Source of the DNA: Eremothecium cymbalariae DBVPG#7215
Taxonomy: Eukaryota > Ascomycota > Saccharomycetes > Saccharomycetales > Saccharomycetaceae
Direction of reading: 5' to 3'
Assembly (NCBI RefSeq): GCF_000235365.1
Contig: NC_016450.1
Location: 682,001-746,000 of the forward strand
Length of the DNA stretch: 64,000 bases
Positions 18,079 through 28,203 of this stretch are shown here, piece by piece. The position numbers were made by a program, and so were the translations under genes. The first letter of the stretch is position 1, and each line of letters begins with the position of its first letter. The notes under the pieces were generated by a model. It was not told the origin of the DNA, did not search any database, and saw only the letters and a list, made by a program, of their open reading frames with translations.

Positions 18079-19914
18079 ATGCCAAGCCTATTAGGATTAA
18101 ACTTTCATAAGAAGAAGTCTTCAGAGAGTTTGAAGGGGTTATCACCCCTTCATTCAATCAATCGAGAGGATAGTAATCATAGCCATTCCAATCAGGGAAC
18201 GACGAATAACTCGAGTAGTGGCAATGTGTCGCCTAATCATCATCAGCAGCAGCAACATCATCATCACCATAATAGGTCGTTCAACGAGTTGACAAGGTTT
18301 TTTAGATCTTCGTTGCGAAAGAAGTCCACTGCATCATTGCAGATGAATTTGACGAGGTCTGTGGAACAGCACAATTCGCATACGCCCTCGGTTACGGCAC
18401 CTAGTTCAGATTCTGTGCTTTCGTTATCGAACAAGACGAGTATTTATCACGATGACTCGATTTTGGCACAGAAATATGGGAAGCTTGGGAAGGTGCTTGG
18501 TTCTGGTGCGGGAGGGTCAGTGAAGGTACTTTTGAGGCCCACAGATGGAAGGACCTTTGCTGTGAAACAGTTTAGGCCGCGAAGACCGGGAGAATCCGTG
18601 AAGGATTATTCGCGGAAGTGTACGTCAGAGTATATGATTGGTTCTATGTTGCATCATCCGAATATTATTGAGACGCTAGATGTATTTTCAGATAGTAAAC
18701 AGAGTCAGTATTATGAGGTGATGGAGTATTGTCCTGTAGACTTCTTTGCGGTTGTGATGTCTGGTCAGATGTCGCGTGGTGAAGTTAACTGTTGTTTTAA
18801 GCAGCTAGTTGAAGGTGTTAGCTACCTGCATTCAAAGGGATATGCTCACCGTGACCTCAAGTTGGATAATTGTGTGATGACTCGAGATGGCATTCTAAAG
18901 CTGATTGATTTTGGATCAGCTTTCGTTTTTAAATATACGTATGAGGCCGATGAGAAAATGGCACATGGTATTGTGGGTAGCGATCCATATTTGGCTCCTG
19001 AAGTGTTAATATCAACCAAATCCTACAGCGCACCGATGGTGGACATATGGTCTATTGCGATTATCTTTTGTTGTATGATGTTGAAGCGGTTTCCCTGGAA
19101 GGAACCCCGGCTAACTGATAATAATTTCAAGGTATATTGCATGGCAGATGATCAGGAACATGATTATGTTAAGAGCGCTAAAGAGCATGAATTTCTAATG
19201 CAGAAAAGACGTGAAGAGCGTCAGAAAGAGAAAGAATTAAAACAAGAACTGGAGAATAAACCACCAAGTTCATCTATAGATATTCATAAACAAGTTGCCG
19301 CGGATCTTCCTTCGGGAAGAACAGATGATTCAGATACAAAGTCACCTGAGGCAAAGTCACCTGAAGCAGATGCAAAGTTGCTAGATGCAAAGTTGCTAGA
19401 AGCGCCAGATGAAAAGTTGCTAGAAGCGCCAGATGCAAAATCGGCAGAGACACAGGAAGAGGCACAGGAAGAGGCACAGGCAGACGAAAAGCATCTAGAA
19501 TTACCAGCTATAAAGTCTCCGGAGCCGCAATCTGCAAAAGTGACCGAAATTGAAGAACACGCAGACCTCCCTAAAGACAAAAATGATATGCCTTCAGCTC
19601 GTGAACCAACGGAAGGAGAATCAAAAGCGCTTGCTACATCAGAAATAGCTCCAAATAAAAGACCCAAGAAGGTTATTCGAGGTCCATACATATTATTGCG
19701 TTTGCTGCCACACGCTTCAAGGCCACTTATGTCTCGCATGCTACAGGTGGATCCTGCAAAGCGAGCTAGTATGCAAAGTGTTTTGGACGATAATTGGTAC
19801 AAGAGCATTAAACATTGTACCATGAATGATAAAAAGAGTGTTCTAAGGGCACCAGGTCACTCACATACAATTGTTTCAGAAGAAAGCACGCATCTAGAAA
19901 CTCATAAAGTGTGA
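18079..19914 (+). CDS. HRK1: HRK1, Npr1-family protein kinase
   Basis: A 611-residue Ser/Thr kinase of the fungal Npr1/Hal family; Hrk1 activates the plasma membrane proton ATPase in S. cerevisiae. The N-terminal ~130 residues are low in complexity with a His/Gln run and NELTRFFRSSLRKKS. The kinase domain has GSGAGGSVKV (~141), the lysine in FAVKQF, HRDLKLDN (~257), DFGSA (~277) and APE. Before the last subdomains (GPYILLRLLPHASRPLMSRM) an insertion of ~165 polar residues carries coding tandem repeats. It ends APGHSHTIVSEES...THKV as in Hrk1. The start is the ATG at 18079 (MPSLLGLNF); the frame is open further up only from a TTG. Confidence 0.93.
   Translation: MPSLLGLNFHKKKSSESLKGLSPLHSINREDSNHSHSNQGTTNNSSSGNVSPNHHQQQQHHHHHNRSFNELTRFFRSSLRKKSTASLQMNLTRSVEQHNSHTPSVTAPSSDSVLSLSNKTSIYHDDSILAQKYGKLGKVLGSGAGGSVKVLLRPTDGRTFAVKQFRPRRPGESVKDYSRKCTSEYMIGSMLHHPNIIETLDVFSDSKQSQYYEVMEYCPVDFFAVVMSGQMSRGEVNCCFKQLVEGVSYLHSKGYAHRDLKLDNCVMTRDGILKLIDFGSAFVFKYTYEADEKMAHGIVGSDPYLAPEVLISTKSYSAPMVDIWSIAIIFCCMMLKRFPWKEPRLTDNNFKVYCMADDQEHDYVKSAKEHEFLMQKRREERQKEKELKQELENKPPSSSIDIHKQVAADLPSGRTDDSDTKSPEAKSPEADAKLLDAKLLEAPDEKLLEAPDAKSAETQEEAQEEAQADEKHLELPAIKSPEPQSAKVTEIEEHADLPKDKNDMPSAREPTEGESKALATSEIAPNKRPKKVIRGPYILLRLLPHASRPLMSRMLQVDPAKRASMQSVLDDNWYKSIKHCTMNDKKSVLRAPGHSHTIVSEESTHLETHKV
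19342..19480 (+). repeat. coding minisatellite inside HRK1
   Basis: Short in-frame tandem units lie in the insertion of the kinase domain: a 15-base unit (GATGCAAAGTTGCTA) twice at 19369-19398, 24-base units starting GAAGCGCCAGATG at 19399 and 19423, and 12-base units of ACAGGAAGAGGC type near the end. The encoded protein repeats SPEAK, DAKLL, EAPD and QEEA. All units keep the reading frame. Confidence 0.85.
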
Positions 19915-20141
19915 TATAAAACTATAAACGAAATAAGATTAATTCTTAATTACAGCGATGGGATAAACGCTATGAGACTAATGTTTGGTTTTATTTTATT
20001 TTTATCTTGAGATGCACACATAAACAGGTCACTCTACACACACATTTCGTTATCTCGCCTCTTTGCCGCAGTTTCTTCAACATTTTAAATATTATTGTGT
20101 ATACTCCTTGCACCGGAAGTTAGGATCTAAATTTCATTTAA

Positions 20142-21332
20142 TCATGTCCCAACTTGCATAATATTTTTCAAGTTGCTAAGGCAAAGTAACTCTGCCGACC
20201 CTGGGAAATTTAGGACGCCCACATTATTAACGCCCCATTTTTCACTGAACAATTTCGTTCCTCCTACGCTGACTGTGTCGTTAAAATGCCAGCTTAGGTA
20301 GATAAACAGTCTGCTTAACATGAGCTGTTGGCCGTTTTTAGTTTGAACCATGGCATTCAAATCCTCCCCCTTATTGTATAACTGTCGCTCAAAGATGATA
20401 TTAACCAAGTCTCGATCACTAATTACTAAGGGTTTATCCTTTACTGAGAGAAGTATACGCAAAATAATCCAATTATCAACAAATAAATATTGATGCCATT
20501 TGCGCAGAATTTCAGCAGGTCTCCTTGTGTTGGACCAATTGTAGACTTTTGACTTCCAGTAAGGTAATAATCCTATCTTGGTGATATATTGCAGTAGATT
20601 GGCGCTTGGAACGGTATATACACTGAGGTAGCTTTCTTTTTTACCTTCGCATGGTGGTAATACAACTAATCTACCTGCTCTGCGATCTGATATTCTTTTA
20701 AATGCTCCGGGTGTCAAGCAATTCCAAGGGCAGATGCTTGGCCACAAATATAACAAACCAAGTGAAAATTCTTCAAATAATAAAACTAAAAGTCCAAATC
20801 TTGGTAACTTCCAAACTTGGTCTCTATGTCTCCATTCTTGGAATTCTCTCCTTTGTATACCAATGCTTGATGAGAGTGGTGAGCCGCTTTGCCTCGCTTC
20901 AATTTCAAGATATTCTATCTTTCTAAAAAGCTCAGTTCCTAGGTCACTACTTAGCGATTTGGAATCACGATAAACTCGATACGTATCCATGATTCCTACC
21001 TTGAAAGTAGAGTATACAGTACGGCTTAATCTCCACCATTTCAATACTGGTTTTCTCCATTTTGCAATCTTGATATCACTCTCAACCTCTTCGAAAATTC
21101 GTTTACGATTAAACGTCGTTATCGGAAGACATCTTGCTGAATTGAATACGGAATCATGAAGTTCTGAAGAAGAAGATACTTGTATTTTATCAGCAATGCT
21201 CTTCGATACAAGTTTTTCAAGTAAAGCATTATCAGCTTTAGACGCAACCCACAATTTTTCTGAACTAAGCTCAATAATAGGTTCAACGGTTGAATACCCT
21301 CGAAATTGATAACGAAATAACACCTTTAACAT
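20142..21332 (-). CDS. PNT1: PNT1-like mitochondrial inner membrane export protein
   Basis: A 396-residue protein in the PNT1 position (between HRK1 and RBL2, orientation matching YOR266W). Pnt1 helps export mitochondrially made proteins, including the Cox2 C-tail, across the inner membrane. The N-terminus MLKVLFRYQFRGYST looks like a mitochondrial presequence (basic, no acidic residue). A hydrophobic stretch, FGLLVLLFEEFSLGLLYLW, lies near residue 180, followed by PWNCLTPGAFKRI. My call rests on position, orientation, targeting signal and length (423 residues in S. cerevisiae as I recall), less on motifs. Confidence 0.75.
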   Translation of the reverse strand: MLKVLFRYQFRGYSTVEPIIELSSEKLWVASKADNALLEKLVSKSIADKIQVSSSSELHDSVFNSARCLPITTFNRKRIFEEVESDIKIAKWRKPVLKWWRLSRTVYSTFKVGIMDTYRVYRDSKSLSSDLGTELFRKIEYLEIEARQSGSPLSSSIGIQRREFQEWRHRDQVWKLPRFGLLVLLFEEFSLGLLYLWPSICPWNCLTPGAFKRISDRRAGRLVVLPPCEGKKESYLSVYTVPSANLLQYITKIGLLPYWKSKVYNWSNTRRPAEILRKWHQYLFVDNWIILRILLSVKDKPLVISDRDLVNIIFERQLYNKGEDLNAMVQTKNGQQLMLSRLFIYLSWHFNDTVSVGGTKLFSEKWGVNNVGVLNFPGSAELLCLSNLKNIMQVGT

Positions 21333-21696
21333 AGAGTAATTAGAAATAATTCTTCTAGTGAACCTAGTTGATCAGGATTTGTAGTACCAATAACAATTAT
21401 AGAAAGCAACGAGTAGTGAACTTTCAAAAAAATGAAGATTTCCGAAATCACACAATTCTGATCATCGATCCAACTGTTTTAAAGCACATCTTAGATATAC
21501 TAGGGCTCACCACTTAAGCTGCATGAATGCGGACACCTCACATATATTAAATTTAGCACTTCTGCAAAAGATTTCTGCATATAAAAAATCGAGCTGCGTC
21601 CCTGTCTTTAATACAGCAGATCGAAATAGAACCTAAAAGTGCCTAAACAGCCCCACGCATTATAAATGTAAACTATCTACTGCATAAAAAAACCCT
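21333..21696. promoter_or_regulatory. intergenic, PNT1 promoter and RBL2 3' end
   Basis: Both flanking genes run on the minus strand, so this 364-base stretch carries the RBL2 terminator and the PNT1 promoter. I see no gene in it. A TTTCCGAAA at 21439-21447 recalls the centromere CDEIII core but has no CDEI partner on its left. Confidence 0.4.
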
Positions 21697-22017
21697 TTAT
21701 TTGTTAGCAACTAACTCTTTAGCACTATCTAGAACTTTATATGCGTCGGTAGTATCTTCATCCCCTTGATAATCTCCTAAGAAGTTCTTCAAATCTTCAT
21801 AGAATTGCTCAACCTTTTCGTAGAATTTTGGCAACAATCTTTCAGTATCTTGCATAACTTCAACATGCTTCTTTAAGTCATAGGGATCAACTGAAAAATC
21901 TTGCTGCAGCTGCTCTACGCGCTCCTTTTGTTCTTTTAACTCTTCTTGATAATAATTTTCTTCCTTCACCAATCTTTGCAATGCCCTTACCTTGATTTCC
22001 AGCTGAGTTGGTGCCAT
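21697..22017 (-). CDS. RBL2: RBL2, tubulin-folding cofactor A
   Basis: A 106-residue all-helical protein of the tubulin-binding cofactor A family, which binds free beta-tubulin during folding. It opens MAPTQLEIKVRALQRLVKEE, followed by a heptad-rich segment (YYQEELKEQKERVEQLQQD) and DPYDLKKHVEVMQDTERLLP. The length equals that of S. cerevisiae Rbl2. It lies between PNT1 and DSE3 in the order YOR266W-YOR265W-YOR264W, all in one orientation. Confidence 0.93.
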   Translation of the reverse strand: MAPTQLEIKVRALQRLVKEENYYQEELKEQKERVEQLQQDFSVDPYDLKKHVEVMQDTERLLPKFYEKVEQFYEDLKNFLGDYQGDEDTTDAYKVLDSAKELVANK

Positions 22018-22456
22018 TATCTATAATTGACAAACAGGAAGCCTTTAAGAACTCTTAAACACCCACCAACTTAATTATATAACAGTTGTTTATAGGATGA
22101 ACCACTGGAAACGCGCGGTTTATAAAAATCCCAAGGAGCATATCATCAACTATCGTCATACACGAAGATATAAATCATGGTTAATAACCGCATATATTAA
22201 TAAGGTTCAATTATTAAATTATTTATGTAATAATGTATTTGTTATATTTAACTTTAAAATGGTTAGAGTTATCTGTTATATATTAGGATCAGACTCCTTT
22301 GGAGCATTCTCTAAATTCTGTAGAATATTCGCTATACTACAACCAGTGATTAAAATTCTAGATCTGGCGGCCGAGATATCGTGTTATGCAAATATAGAAA
22401 TGCACCAAGATCGTTTTCATGTTTAACCTTTCTCATTGATTATCTATATGGTGCGC
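22018..22456. promoter_or_regulatory. intergenic, RBL2 promoter and DSE3 3' end
   Basis: A 439-base AT-rich stretch between two minus-strand genes. An open frame on the plus strand (22097-22426) shows no family features and is probably chance. Nothing else is recognised. Confidence 0.4.
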
Positions 22457-23434
22457 TTAACTGGAATCTGTTGATTTTGGGAAATATCTCTTTAATATTT
22501 GCTCAAATGAGGTTTCACTTATATTTGGCGATGGGTTTTTATAAAAGGCTTTTGCATGCTGAGCTGGCTCAAGAGATAACGGTTTTAGATATGATTCTTC
22601 GGAATGTATGGAAGATGTGAGGGATGGCCCCTTGTATATGTTATCGTTCGCATAGATTGGATTCTCGAAAGTAAAATTATCACCATCAGCTTCTGGAGTA
22701 AGCGGTGGTAATGAATATCCATTGAATTCTTGGGTAATGGCATGGTTCCAATGCATATATCCAGATGTCTTGCTGAACAGCTTTCTGGATGGTGAAGGAC
22801 TCTTGAAACCTCCATGCAAATTATAGTTTAGTATAGGTAGTGCAATTGGTTCTGGTAACTCTATAGGTGTGGATAACGCACTTGATGGAAGAGTCTGAGT
22901 ATGCACGTCTGCAAATTTTAACGTGCTCTTTGAGGAACTTTCACGAGGAAAATACAGCGATATGGATTTTTGACCACTCAAAGAAGGAATTCTTTTAGCA
23001 GTTTTGTCCCTTATACTGGCTTGTGATTTCTTGGCAAAGTCTGCAATACTAACCCTAAAACTTTTTGTTTCTGAGGATACTCTTTGACTTCCTGTTCGAG
23101 TTAATATCGAAGGCAATGGTGGCAAAGTACCAAATAGACTGTGTCTTTTTTGTAGCTTATCTTTACGGGAACCAACAGTAGGATCTTCTTTTGTTTCTCC
23201 ACCAAATTGATATGTAACTGGAGGACAACGTAGTTCAATTTCAGTCGAAGCTCTCCACAGATTTGTTGAAGATCTAGTGACACTCAGACAATGCCCCAGC
23301 GATGGTACCAACGATTTTCCTGACTCAATAATATCAGGTATATTCTCGAAGTCATCATCTGTTAACGCCAACGAGGGTGGAGTCTGAAAGTCAGTTCCAT
23401 ATTCAATTTTTTCTCCATAAAAACGGAATGGCAT
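22457..23434 (-). CDS. DSE3: DSE3-like daughter-cell protein
   Basis: A 325-residue Ser/Pro-rich, largely disordered protein in the DSE3 position (YOR264W, same orientation). S. cerevisiae Dse3 is a daughter-cell-specific bud neck protein under Ace2 control; its molecular role is unknown. The N-terminal ~75 residues look like the conserved part: MPFRFYGEKIEYG, LALTDDDFENIPD and SLGHCLSVTRSSTNLWRAST. The rest shows no domain. It is shorter than the ~430 residues I recall for S. cerevisiae. I saw no clear Ace2 site (GCTGG) in its promoter. The call rests mainly on position. Confidence 0.7.
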   Translation of the reverse strand: MPFRFYGEKIEYGTDFQTPPSLALTDDDFENIPDIIESGKSLVPSLGHCLSVTRSSTNLWRASTEIELRCPPVTYQFGGETKEDPTVGSRKDKLQKRHSLFGTLPPLPSILTRTGSQRVSSETKSFRVSIADFAKKSQASIRDKTAKRIPSLSGQKSISLYFPRESSSKSTLKFADVHTQTLPSSALSTPIELPEPIALPILNYNLHGGFKSPSPSRKLFSKTSGYMHWNHAITQEFNGYSLPPLTPEADGDNFTFENPIYANDNIYKGPSLTSSIHSEESYLKPLSLEPAQHAKAFYKNPSPNISETSFEQILKRYFPKSTDSS

Positions 23435-24107
23435 TGATATTATATATATTTAGGAATCTTGTTATTGTTTGATAACTAAGTATTAGTTTACAGTCTTTTT
23501 GGTGCAATCTAACTAATCATTTAGTTCCTTTCGACCAATTTTGATTACTAGTTGAAATTTATGGTATAATGAATAGCCTTAAACCTTATTCCATATATAC
23601 TATTTAGTATTTTTATTAGTGACGCAAAAATAAGTGAAACCGTAGAGAGTCATTATCATCTTTTCGATTGTATTGACATTTAAATTTTGCAGGTGTCTGG
23701 TCTCCGCTGTCAGAATAGATGGCCTGGCACTATTGACCGGCAAGACCGGAACAAATAAATTTTTTTAACCTAAATATCATATTAAGCTTCGAGTACGCTA
23801 CTGAATGATGCTTCAAATACGTATAACTATAGCTGAATTAACTCTAGGCATTTTGCTTACCCTGAATTTGTAGCTTATTTCTTAATTCCTATAAATAATC
23901 GTACGCATTGTCCTTCGAGCGGGCCGTTATATCTGTTCTGCCTTAAAGAACGGTTTAGGAAAAAGTCCGCCATCGAGCGTCAACTAGCGCAGCACAGATT
24001 TACACCAAACAATAATTCTAGAAAACCGGTAAATGAATACACAACGAATGACAATGTGAAGGAACAATAACTACTAACTTACATTAAAACGGTTATTTCA
24101 TTATGAA
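23435..24107. promoter_or_regulatory. intergenic, DSE3 promoter and GPN2 3' end
   Basis: A 673-base gap between two minus-strand genes. It carries a short direct repeat GACCGG-CAA-GACCGG at about 23735-23749 and no credible gene. S. cerevisiae has only a dubious frame (YOR263C) here. Confidence 0.4.
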
Positions 24108-25151
24108 TTATTTGGTAAAATTTGAAGAGTTCATTTTTTCCCAGTCCTCCATCGCACGTTTCCATTCGTCTTCCTCGCTCATGGGAACCTCTTTTTCGTG
24201 AATAGCTTGCTCCTTTAGAAGCTGCTCCCTCTTCTTATATTCTTCCTCGTCATATTTATCCTTGTTGTCAATCCATCTATCTTGTATGTCGCGGCTAACT
24301 GAAGCGGTCCCCTGTCTTGTAGCCTCTGCCCATACAGTATCTCCTCCGATCTCAGATGCACCAAATATGTAGCCGTTGGACTTGTCGATTACATGTTGCA
24401 AGTCAATCATAGTCTCCTTGTCATCGACACAAAGCACCTCAAATGATACTAGGTGGAAATCTGAAACCAACTCTGCAATGGTCTCTGTGAGTTTGGCATA
24501 TTTTTTTCCTAACATACCAGAGCCCTCTTTTTCGACATGCGATTTCAAATATTCCAAGTCCTGCACTTCCGTGTAGTAGTCCAGTTTAAATGGCAACTCA
24601 CCATATGTATGAAGCATATCAATCTTAGAAAACACGTTTATATGTGGCAGATCCATCATCAGCATCGACCGTAAGGCTAGCAATAAAACGGAGATATATT
24701 GCGAAGGTGACGTAATATAAAAGCAGTCTATCAAATTTACCACACATAGTCGTAGATCGAGCTCCTTTTCAAGTCTCTTAAATATTCGTGAAAGAGCAGA
24801 ATTGTGCGTAAACAACTCCACTTGACCAGGGCAATCAAACACTAAATAAGCACTCTCCTCCTTCACTAGTGCTTTAATTTGCAGTACAAAAAGTGATAGT
24901 GAGTTCTCCACCGATTCCAAAGCATACATCAAGCCTCCATTTGGGCCCAGCTTCTGTTCACTCATAATTTCTTCAAGAGTTATAAAGTCTCTGATATCAA
25001 CCTCACAAGGGTATGGTAATCTGTCGTTTGCCGGATCCATATTGATGATTTGAACATGTCTTCCAATGGCATTGAAAAACTGACTACAGCCATGGGAGTA
25101 GGTAGATTTGCCCGAACCAGGCGGCCCTATCACAATCTGACCAAAAGGCAT
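24108..25151 (-). CDS. GPN2: GPN2, GPN-loop GTPase
   Basis: A 347-residue GPN-loop GTPase, required with Npa3 and Gpn3 for assembly and nuclear import of RNA polymerases II and III. The P-loop is GPPGSGKST (9-17), the DPAND motif is at 39-43, and the family-defining GPN triplet is at 69-71 (LGPNGGLMYALE). The switch-like FDCPGQVELFTH follows. The C-terminus is helical and acidic. The length equals that of the S. cerevisiae protein. It is divergent from RPN8 across 283 bases. Confidence 0.96.
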   Translation of the reverse strand: MPFGQIVIGPPGSGKSTYSHGCSQFFNAIGRHVQIINMDPANDRLPYPCEVDIRDFITLEEIMSEQKLGPNGGLMYALESVENSLSLFVLQIKALVKEESAYLVFDCPGQVELFTHNSALSRIFKRLEKELDLRLCVVNLIDCFYITSPSQYISVLLLALRSMLMMDLPHINVFSKIDMLHTYGELPFKLDYYTEVQDLEYLKSHVEKEGSGMLGKKYAKLTETIAELVSDFHLVSFEVLCVDDKETMIDLQHVIDKSNGYIFGASEIGGDTVWAEATRQGTASVSRDIQDRWIDNKDKYDEEEYKKREQLLKEQAIHEKEVPMSEEDEWKRAMEDWEKMNSSNFTK

Positions 25152-25330
25152 ACCTCAAACGAGCCAACAGATCCAATGGAGCTTAATTATAATTACAACA
25201 GGATCCTCTATGTACTCTTTAGTTGCGATGTAGCAGCTTCTTATTAAAACTATCCGAGAAATAAGACAAACTTCCACATCACTCTAAACGTTTGAATCTT
25301 ACTGAGGTTCCTGATTAAATCCAAAGTTAC

Positions 25331-25339
25331 GGTGGCGAA
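25331..25339 (+). promoter_or_regulatory. Rpn4-type proteasome box upstream of RPN8
   Basis: GGTGGCGAA, 96 bases upstream of the RPN8 ATG, is one base from the canonical proteasome-associated control element GGTGGCAAA. The RPT4 gene in this window carries the exact form. Confidence 0.6.
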
Positions 25340-25434
25340 CACAACCAGAAACACTAATACAAAGATCAACAATCAGTATCAGTACAGTTGTTAGGAGGTA
25401 TACAGCGTTCAAATAAGTTATCTATTAACCGGGG

Positions 25435-26409
25435 ATGCCTATAAATTACGAGCAAGTTACTGTTGCTCCTTTGGTGCTACTTTCTGTTTTAGATCACTAT
25501 AAGCGTACGAATACGCCAGAGCACAAGAGATGTGTTGGGGTTATTTTGGGTGACAGTTCGTCTTCTTCAATCAGAGTAACCAATTCTTTTGCGTTGCCTT
25601 TTGAGGAGGATGAAAAGAATCCAGATGTGTGGTTTTTGGATCATAACTATATAGAGAGCATGAATGAAATGTGCAAAAAGATTAATGCAAAGGAGAAAAT
25701 GATTGGATGGTATCATAGTGGTCCGAAGTTGAAATCGTCAGATCTAAAAATCAACGATTTATTTAAGAAGTATTCTGATGGAAATTCTTTGCTTTTGATC
25801 GTAGATGTCAAACAACAGGGGGTTGGTCTTCCTACGGATGCGTACATGGCAGTTGAACAAGTCAAGGATGACGGGAGCTCCACTGAAAAGACGTTTGTTC
25901 ATTTACCTTCCACAATTGAGGCAGAAGAAGCAGAAGAAATTGGTGTTGAACATCTATTACGAGATGTGCGTGATCAGGCCGCAGGAAACCTATCAATTAG
26001 GTTGACTAATCAACTTAAATCTTTAAAAGGACTACAACGCAAATTGAGAGACATTGTAGAATACTTAGACAAAGTTAACAAGGGCTTGTTACCAGCTAAC
26101 CACATCATCTTGGGCAAATTACAAGATGTCTTCAATCTTCTACCTAATTTGGGGTCGCCAGACGATGATGAGCTAACGGGAAAAAACGAAGACATTGTTA
26201 ATGCTTCCAACAACTTGCAAAAAGCTTTAACTGTAAAAACCAACGATGAGCTAATGGTCATATACACTAGTAATTTGATGAGAACCATTATTGCTTTTGA
26301 CAATTTGATCGAGAACAAAATCCAAAATAAGAAATTACAAGAAAGCAAATTTGAGCCAGAGCAACTTGCAAAGGAAGAGATCAAGCAGCAAGAATCAACA
26401 AAGGCATAA
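25435..26409 (+). CDS. RPN8: RPN8, proteasome lid subunit
   Basis: A 324-residue MPN-domain protein of the 19S regulatory particle lid, partner of the deubiquitinase Rpn11. The MPN domain covers about residues 1-140: [25 protein letters not shown], and [10 protein letters not shown]. The catalytic JAMM zinc set is absent, as expected for Rpn8. Helices for lid assembly follow ([18 protein letters not shown]), and the C-terminal tail is Lys/Glu/Gln-rich ([16 protein letters not shown]). The position beside GPN2 matches YOR262W-YOR261C. Confidence 0.97.
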   Translation: MPINYEQVTVAPLVLLSVLDHYKRTNTPEHKRCVGVILGDSSSSSIRVTNSFALPFEEDEKNPDVWFLDHNYIESMNEMCKKINAKEKMIGWYHSGPKLKSSDLKINDLFKKYSDGNSLLLIVDVKQQGVGLPTDAYMAVEQVKDDGSSTEKTFVHLPSTIEAEEAEEIGVEHLLRDVRDQAAGNLSIRLTNQLKSLKGLQRKLRDIVEYLDKVNKGLLPANHIILGKLQDVFNLLPNLGSPDDDELTGKNEDIVNASNNLQKALTVKTNDELMVIYTSNLMRTIIAFDNLIENKIQNKKLQESKFEPEQLAKEEIKQQESTKA

Positions 26410-26702
26410 TATTAGATACATATTGATTCTTAAACAACACCACCCTATATAAAACATATGTCTAAAGCATCACATAATTTGATGTCTCTATTTGACTATC
26501 CAACTCCGTTATCTCAGTGTTATATCGGTGATGACGCTTCGTCAGCCGTCTGGGAGATTTTTTTCATTTTATCCCATTTGACAAGAATATTACCATCTAG
26601 TTATACTTATCTTATCTACAGCAAGATACGTCAAGAAGGAAAGAGTAACAGCTAGTCATAATCATAGTTTGTTTAGGAAGCTAAATATACTGTGTGCACA
26701 TA

Positions 26703-28019
26703 ATGTCTGTGTTACATCCTACCTATACTAGAGGTAGTATTATGCTCGCAGCGAATGGATTAGTTCCATTGCGGTCTATTAAATGTAGTTTTACGATCGT
26801 TCAAGGCAGATTTAATTCTTCTACTACGGAATCTAGTACTCCAAAAATGCCACTGAATACTGCGCCAATTGAATTTACAACGAATTATGGTTTTCGAGGC
26901 CCTTGGAAGCGTCCTAATAGCATCCAAGAAGCAGCTAAGAACGCTTTACGGTGCAATGACACTACCCCTGCTAGAGAATTACCATTTACTGTGAAGCTGG
27001 TTGATCCTCATACAAGAAAAGATAAGTTGAGCAGATCTAAAACTGCCGGGATAACGAGCATCCGAAAGTCTATTATTGATCCATATCTGCAACTATCTAA
27101 GCCAAGGTTGACGGTATTAGTGATGCTAAGCGCCATTTGTTCATATGCATTGTCTCCGTATCCAGCTACTATCAGTGCGTTGTTGTCATTAACAATTGGT
27201 ACCACTTTATGTTCTGCTTCTGCAAATGCAATTAATATGGGCAGGGAGCCAGAGTTTGATAGACAAATGGTAAGGACTCAAGCAAGACCTGTTGTTCGCG
27301 GACTGCTTACACCTTTACAAGCTTTTAAATTTGCAAGTGTTACAGGATTCTTGGGTCCAACAATCCTACTTCTTGGGGTGAATCCAACTGTTGCATCATT
27401 AGGCTTTTTTAATATATTTCTCTACGGATGGCTCTATACTTCCTTAAAGAGAAAACACATCATTAATACATGGCTTGGTGCCATTGTGGGTGCCATTCCC
27501 CCATTGATGGGGTGGGCAGCTTCAAGTCCATTATCTCACCCAGCCTGTTGGGCGTTGGCTTGTTTGTTATATGCCTGGCAATTCCCTCATTTCAATACTT
27601 TGAGTCATAATATTAGGAATGAATACAAGAATGCAGGCTATGTAATGGCTGCGTGGAAAAATCCTAAATTAAATGCTCGTGTGGCTCTGCGATATTCACT
27701 GCTCATGTTCCCATTATGTTTTTTCCTTTCATATTATGGTATTACAGATTGGTATTACCAGTTTGATTCTGCCATTGCTAACGCTTGGATGGCCTTTTGG
27801 TCGTTCAAATTTTGGTGGCAGCAGCGCTATAACTATTCCAAAAAGGTTTATAGCAATAAGACTGAATTCAACAAGGGGTTGGCTCTGGCGAATGTCTATG
27901 CTAGGAAAACATTCTGGGTAAGTGTCTGGCATTTGCCAGCTGTTTTAATATTGGCAATTTTACACAAAAAGGGACGCTGGGATTGGTTGCTGGATGAGAA
28001 GCCCGCTTTATCTGCATAA
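26703..28019 (+). CDS. COX10: COX10, haem A:farnesyltransferase
   Basis: A 438-residue mitochondrial inner-membrane enzyme that farnesylates protohaem to haem O for cytochrome c oxidase. An N-terminal ~100-residue presequence region is rich in Ser/Arg. The UbiA-type core begins at YLQLSKPRLTVLVMLSAICS and holds the substrate/Mg motif NAINMGREPEFDRQMVRTQA (about 175-194). Several membrane segments follow, with the second conserved loop AWQFPHFNTLSHNIRNEYK. It ends HKKGRWDWLLDEKPALSA. The ATG at 26703 is chosen over an in-frame GTG at 26694. Its place between RPN8 and GCD1 reflects interleaving of a chromosome XVI-type gene. Confidence 0.96.
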   Translation: MSVLHPTYTRGSIMLAANGLVPLRSIKCSFTIVQGRFNSSTTESSTPKMPLNTAPIEFTTNYGFRGPWKRPNSIQEAAKNALRCNDTTPARELPFTVKLVDPHTRKDKLSRSKTAGITSIRKSIIDPYLQLSKPRLTVLVMLSAICSYALSPYPATISALLSLTIGTTLCSASANAINMGREPEFDRQMVRTQARPVVRGLLTPLQAFKFASVTGFLGPTILLLGVNPTVASLGFFNIFLYGWLYTSLKRKHIINTWLGAIVGAIPPLMGWAASSPLSHPACWALACLLYAWQFPHFNTLSHNIRNEYKNAGYVMAAWKNPKLNARVALRYSLLMFPLCFFLSYYGITDWYYQFDSAIANAWMAFWSFKFWWQQRYNYSKKVYSNKTEFNKGLALANVYARKTFWVSVWHLPAVLILAILHKKGRWDWLLDEKPALSA

Positions 28020-28203
28020 TTTGCAGCACTTTAAATATATGAATAACCTGTAAATAATCTAGTCATTTATTTAATTGTTCAGAATCTGTATTTTCGGATC
28101 AATATATGATATTCTATTAATGCTATGAGACAGAAATACAGGGTGTTGTAGATTATATTTTCTATATATATCTGTGTGTGAATATATATTTGAATGAAAG
28201 CTT

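Noticed and set aside
21439..21447. TTTCCGAAA as a centromere CDEIII core
   Set aside because: No CACGTG or CACATG type CDEI lies on its left within the expected distance, and the left flank is PNT1 coding sequence.
22097..22426. 109-codon frame on the plus strand upstream of RBL2
   Set aside because: It lies in AT-rich promoter sequence, has no recognisable family, and S. cerevisiae has no gene in this position.
24072..24078. TACTAAC on the plus strand downstream of GPN2
   Set aside because: No donor upstream and no exon it could serve; probably chance.
26458..26655. 65-codon frame between RPN8 and COX10
   Set aside because: Short, no family features, in the COX10 promoter.
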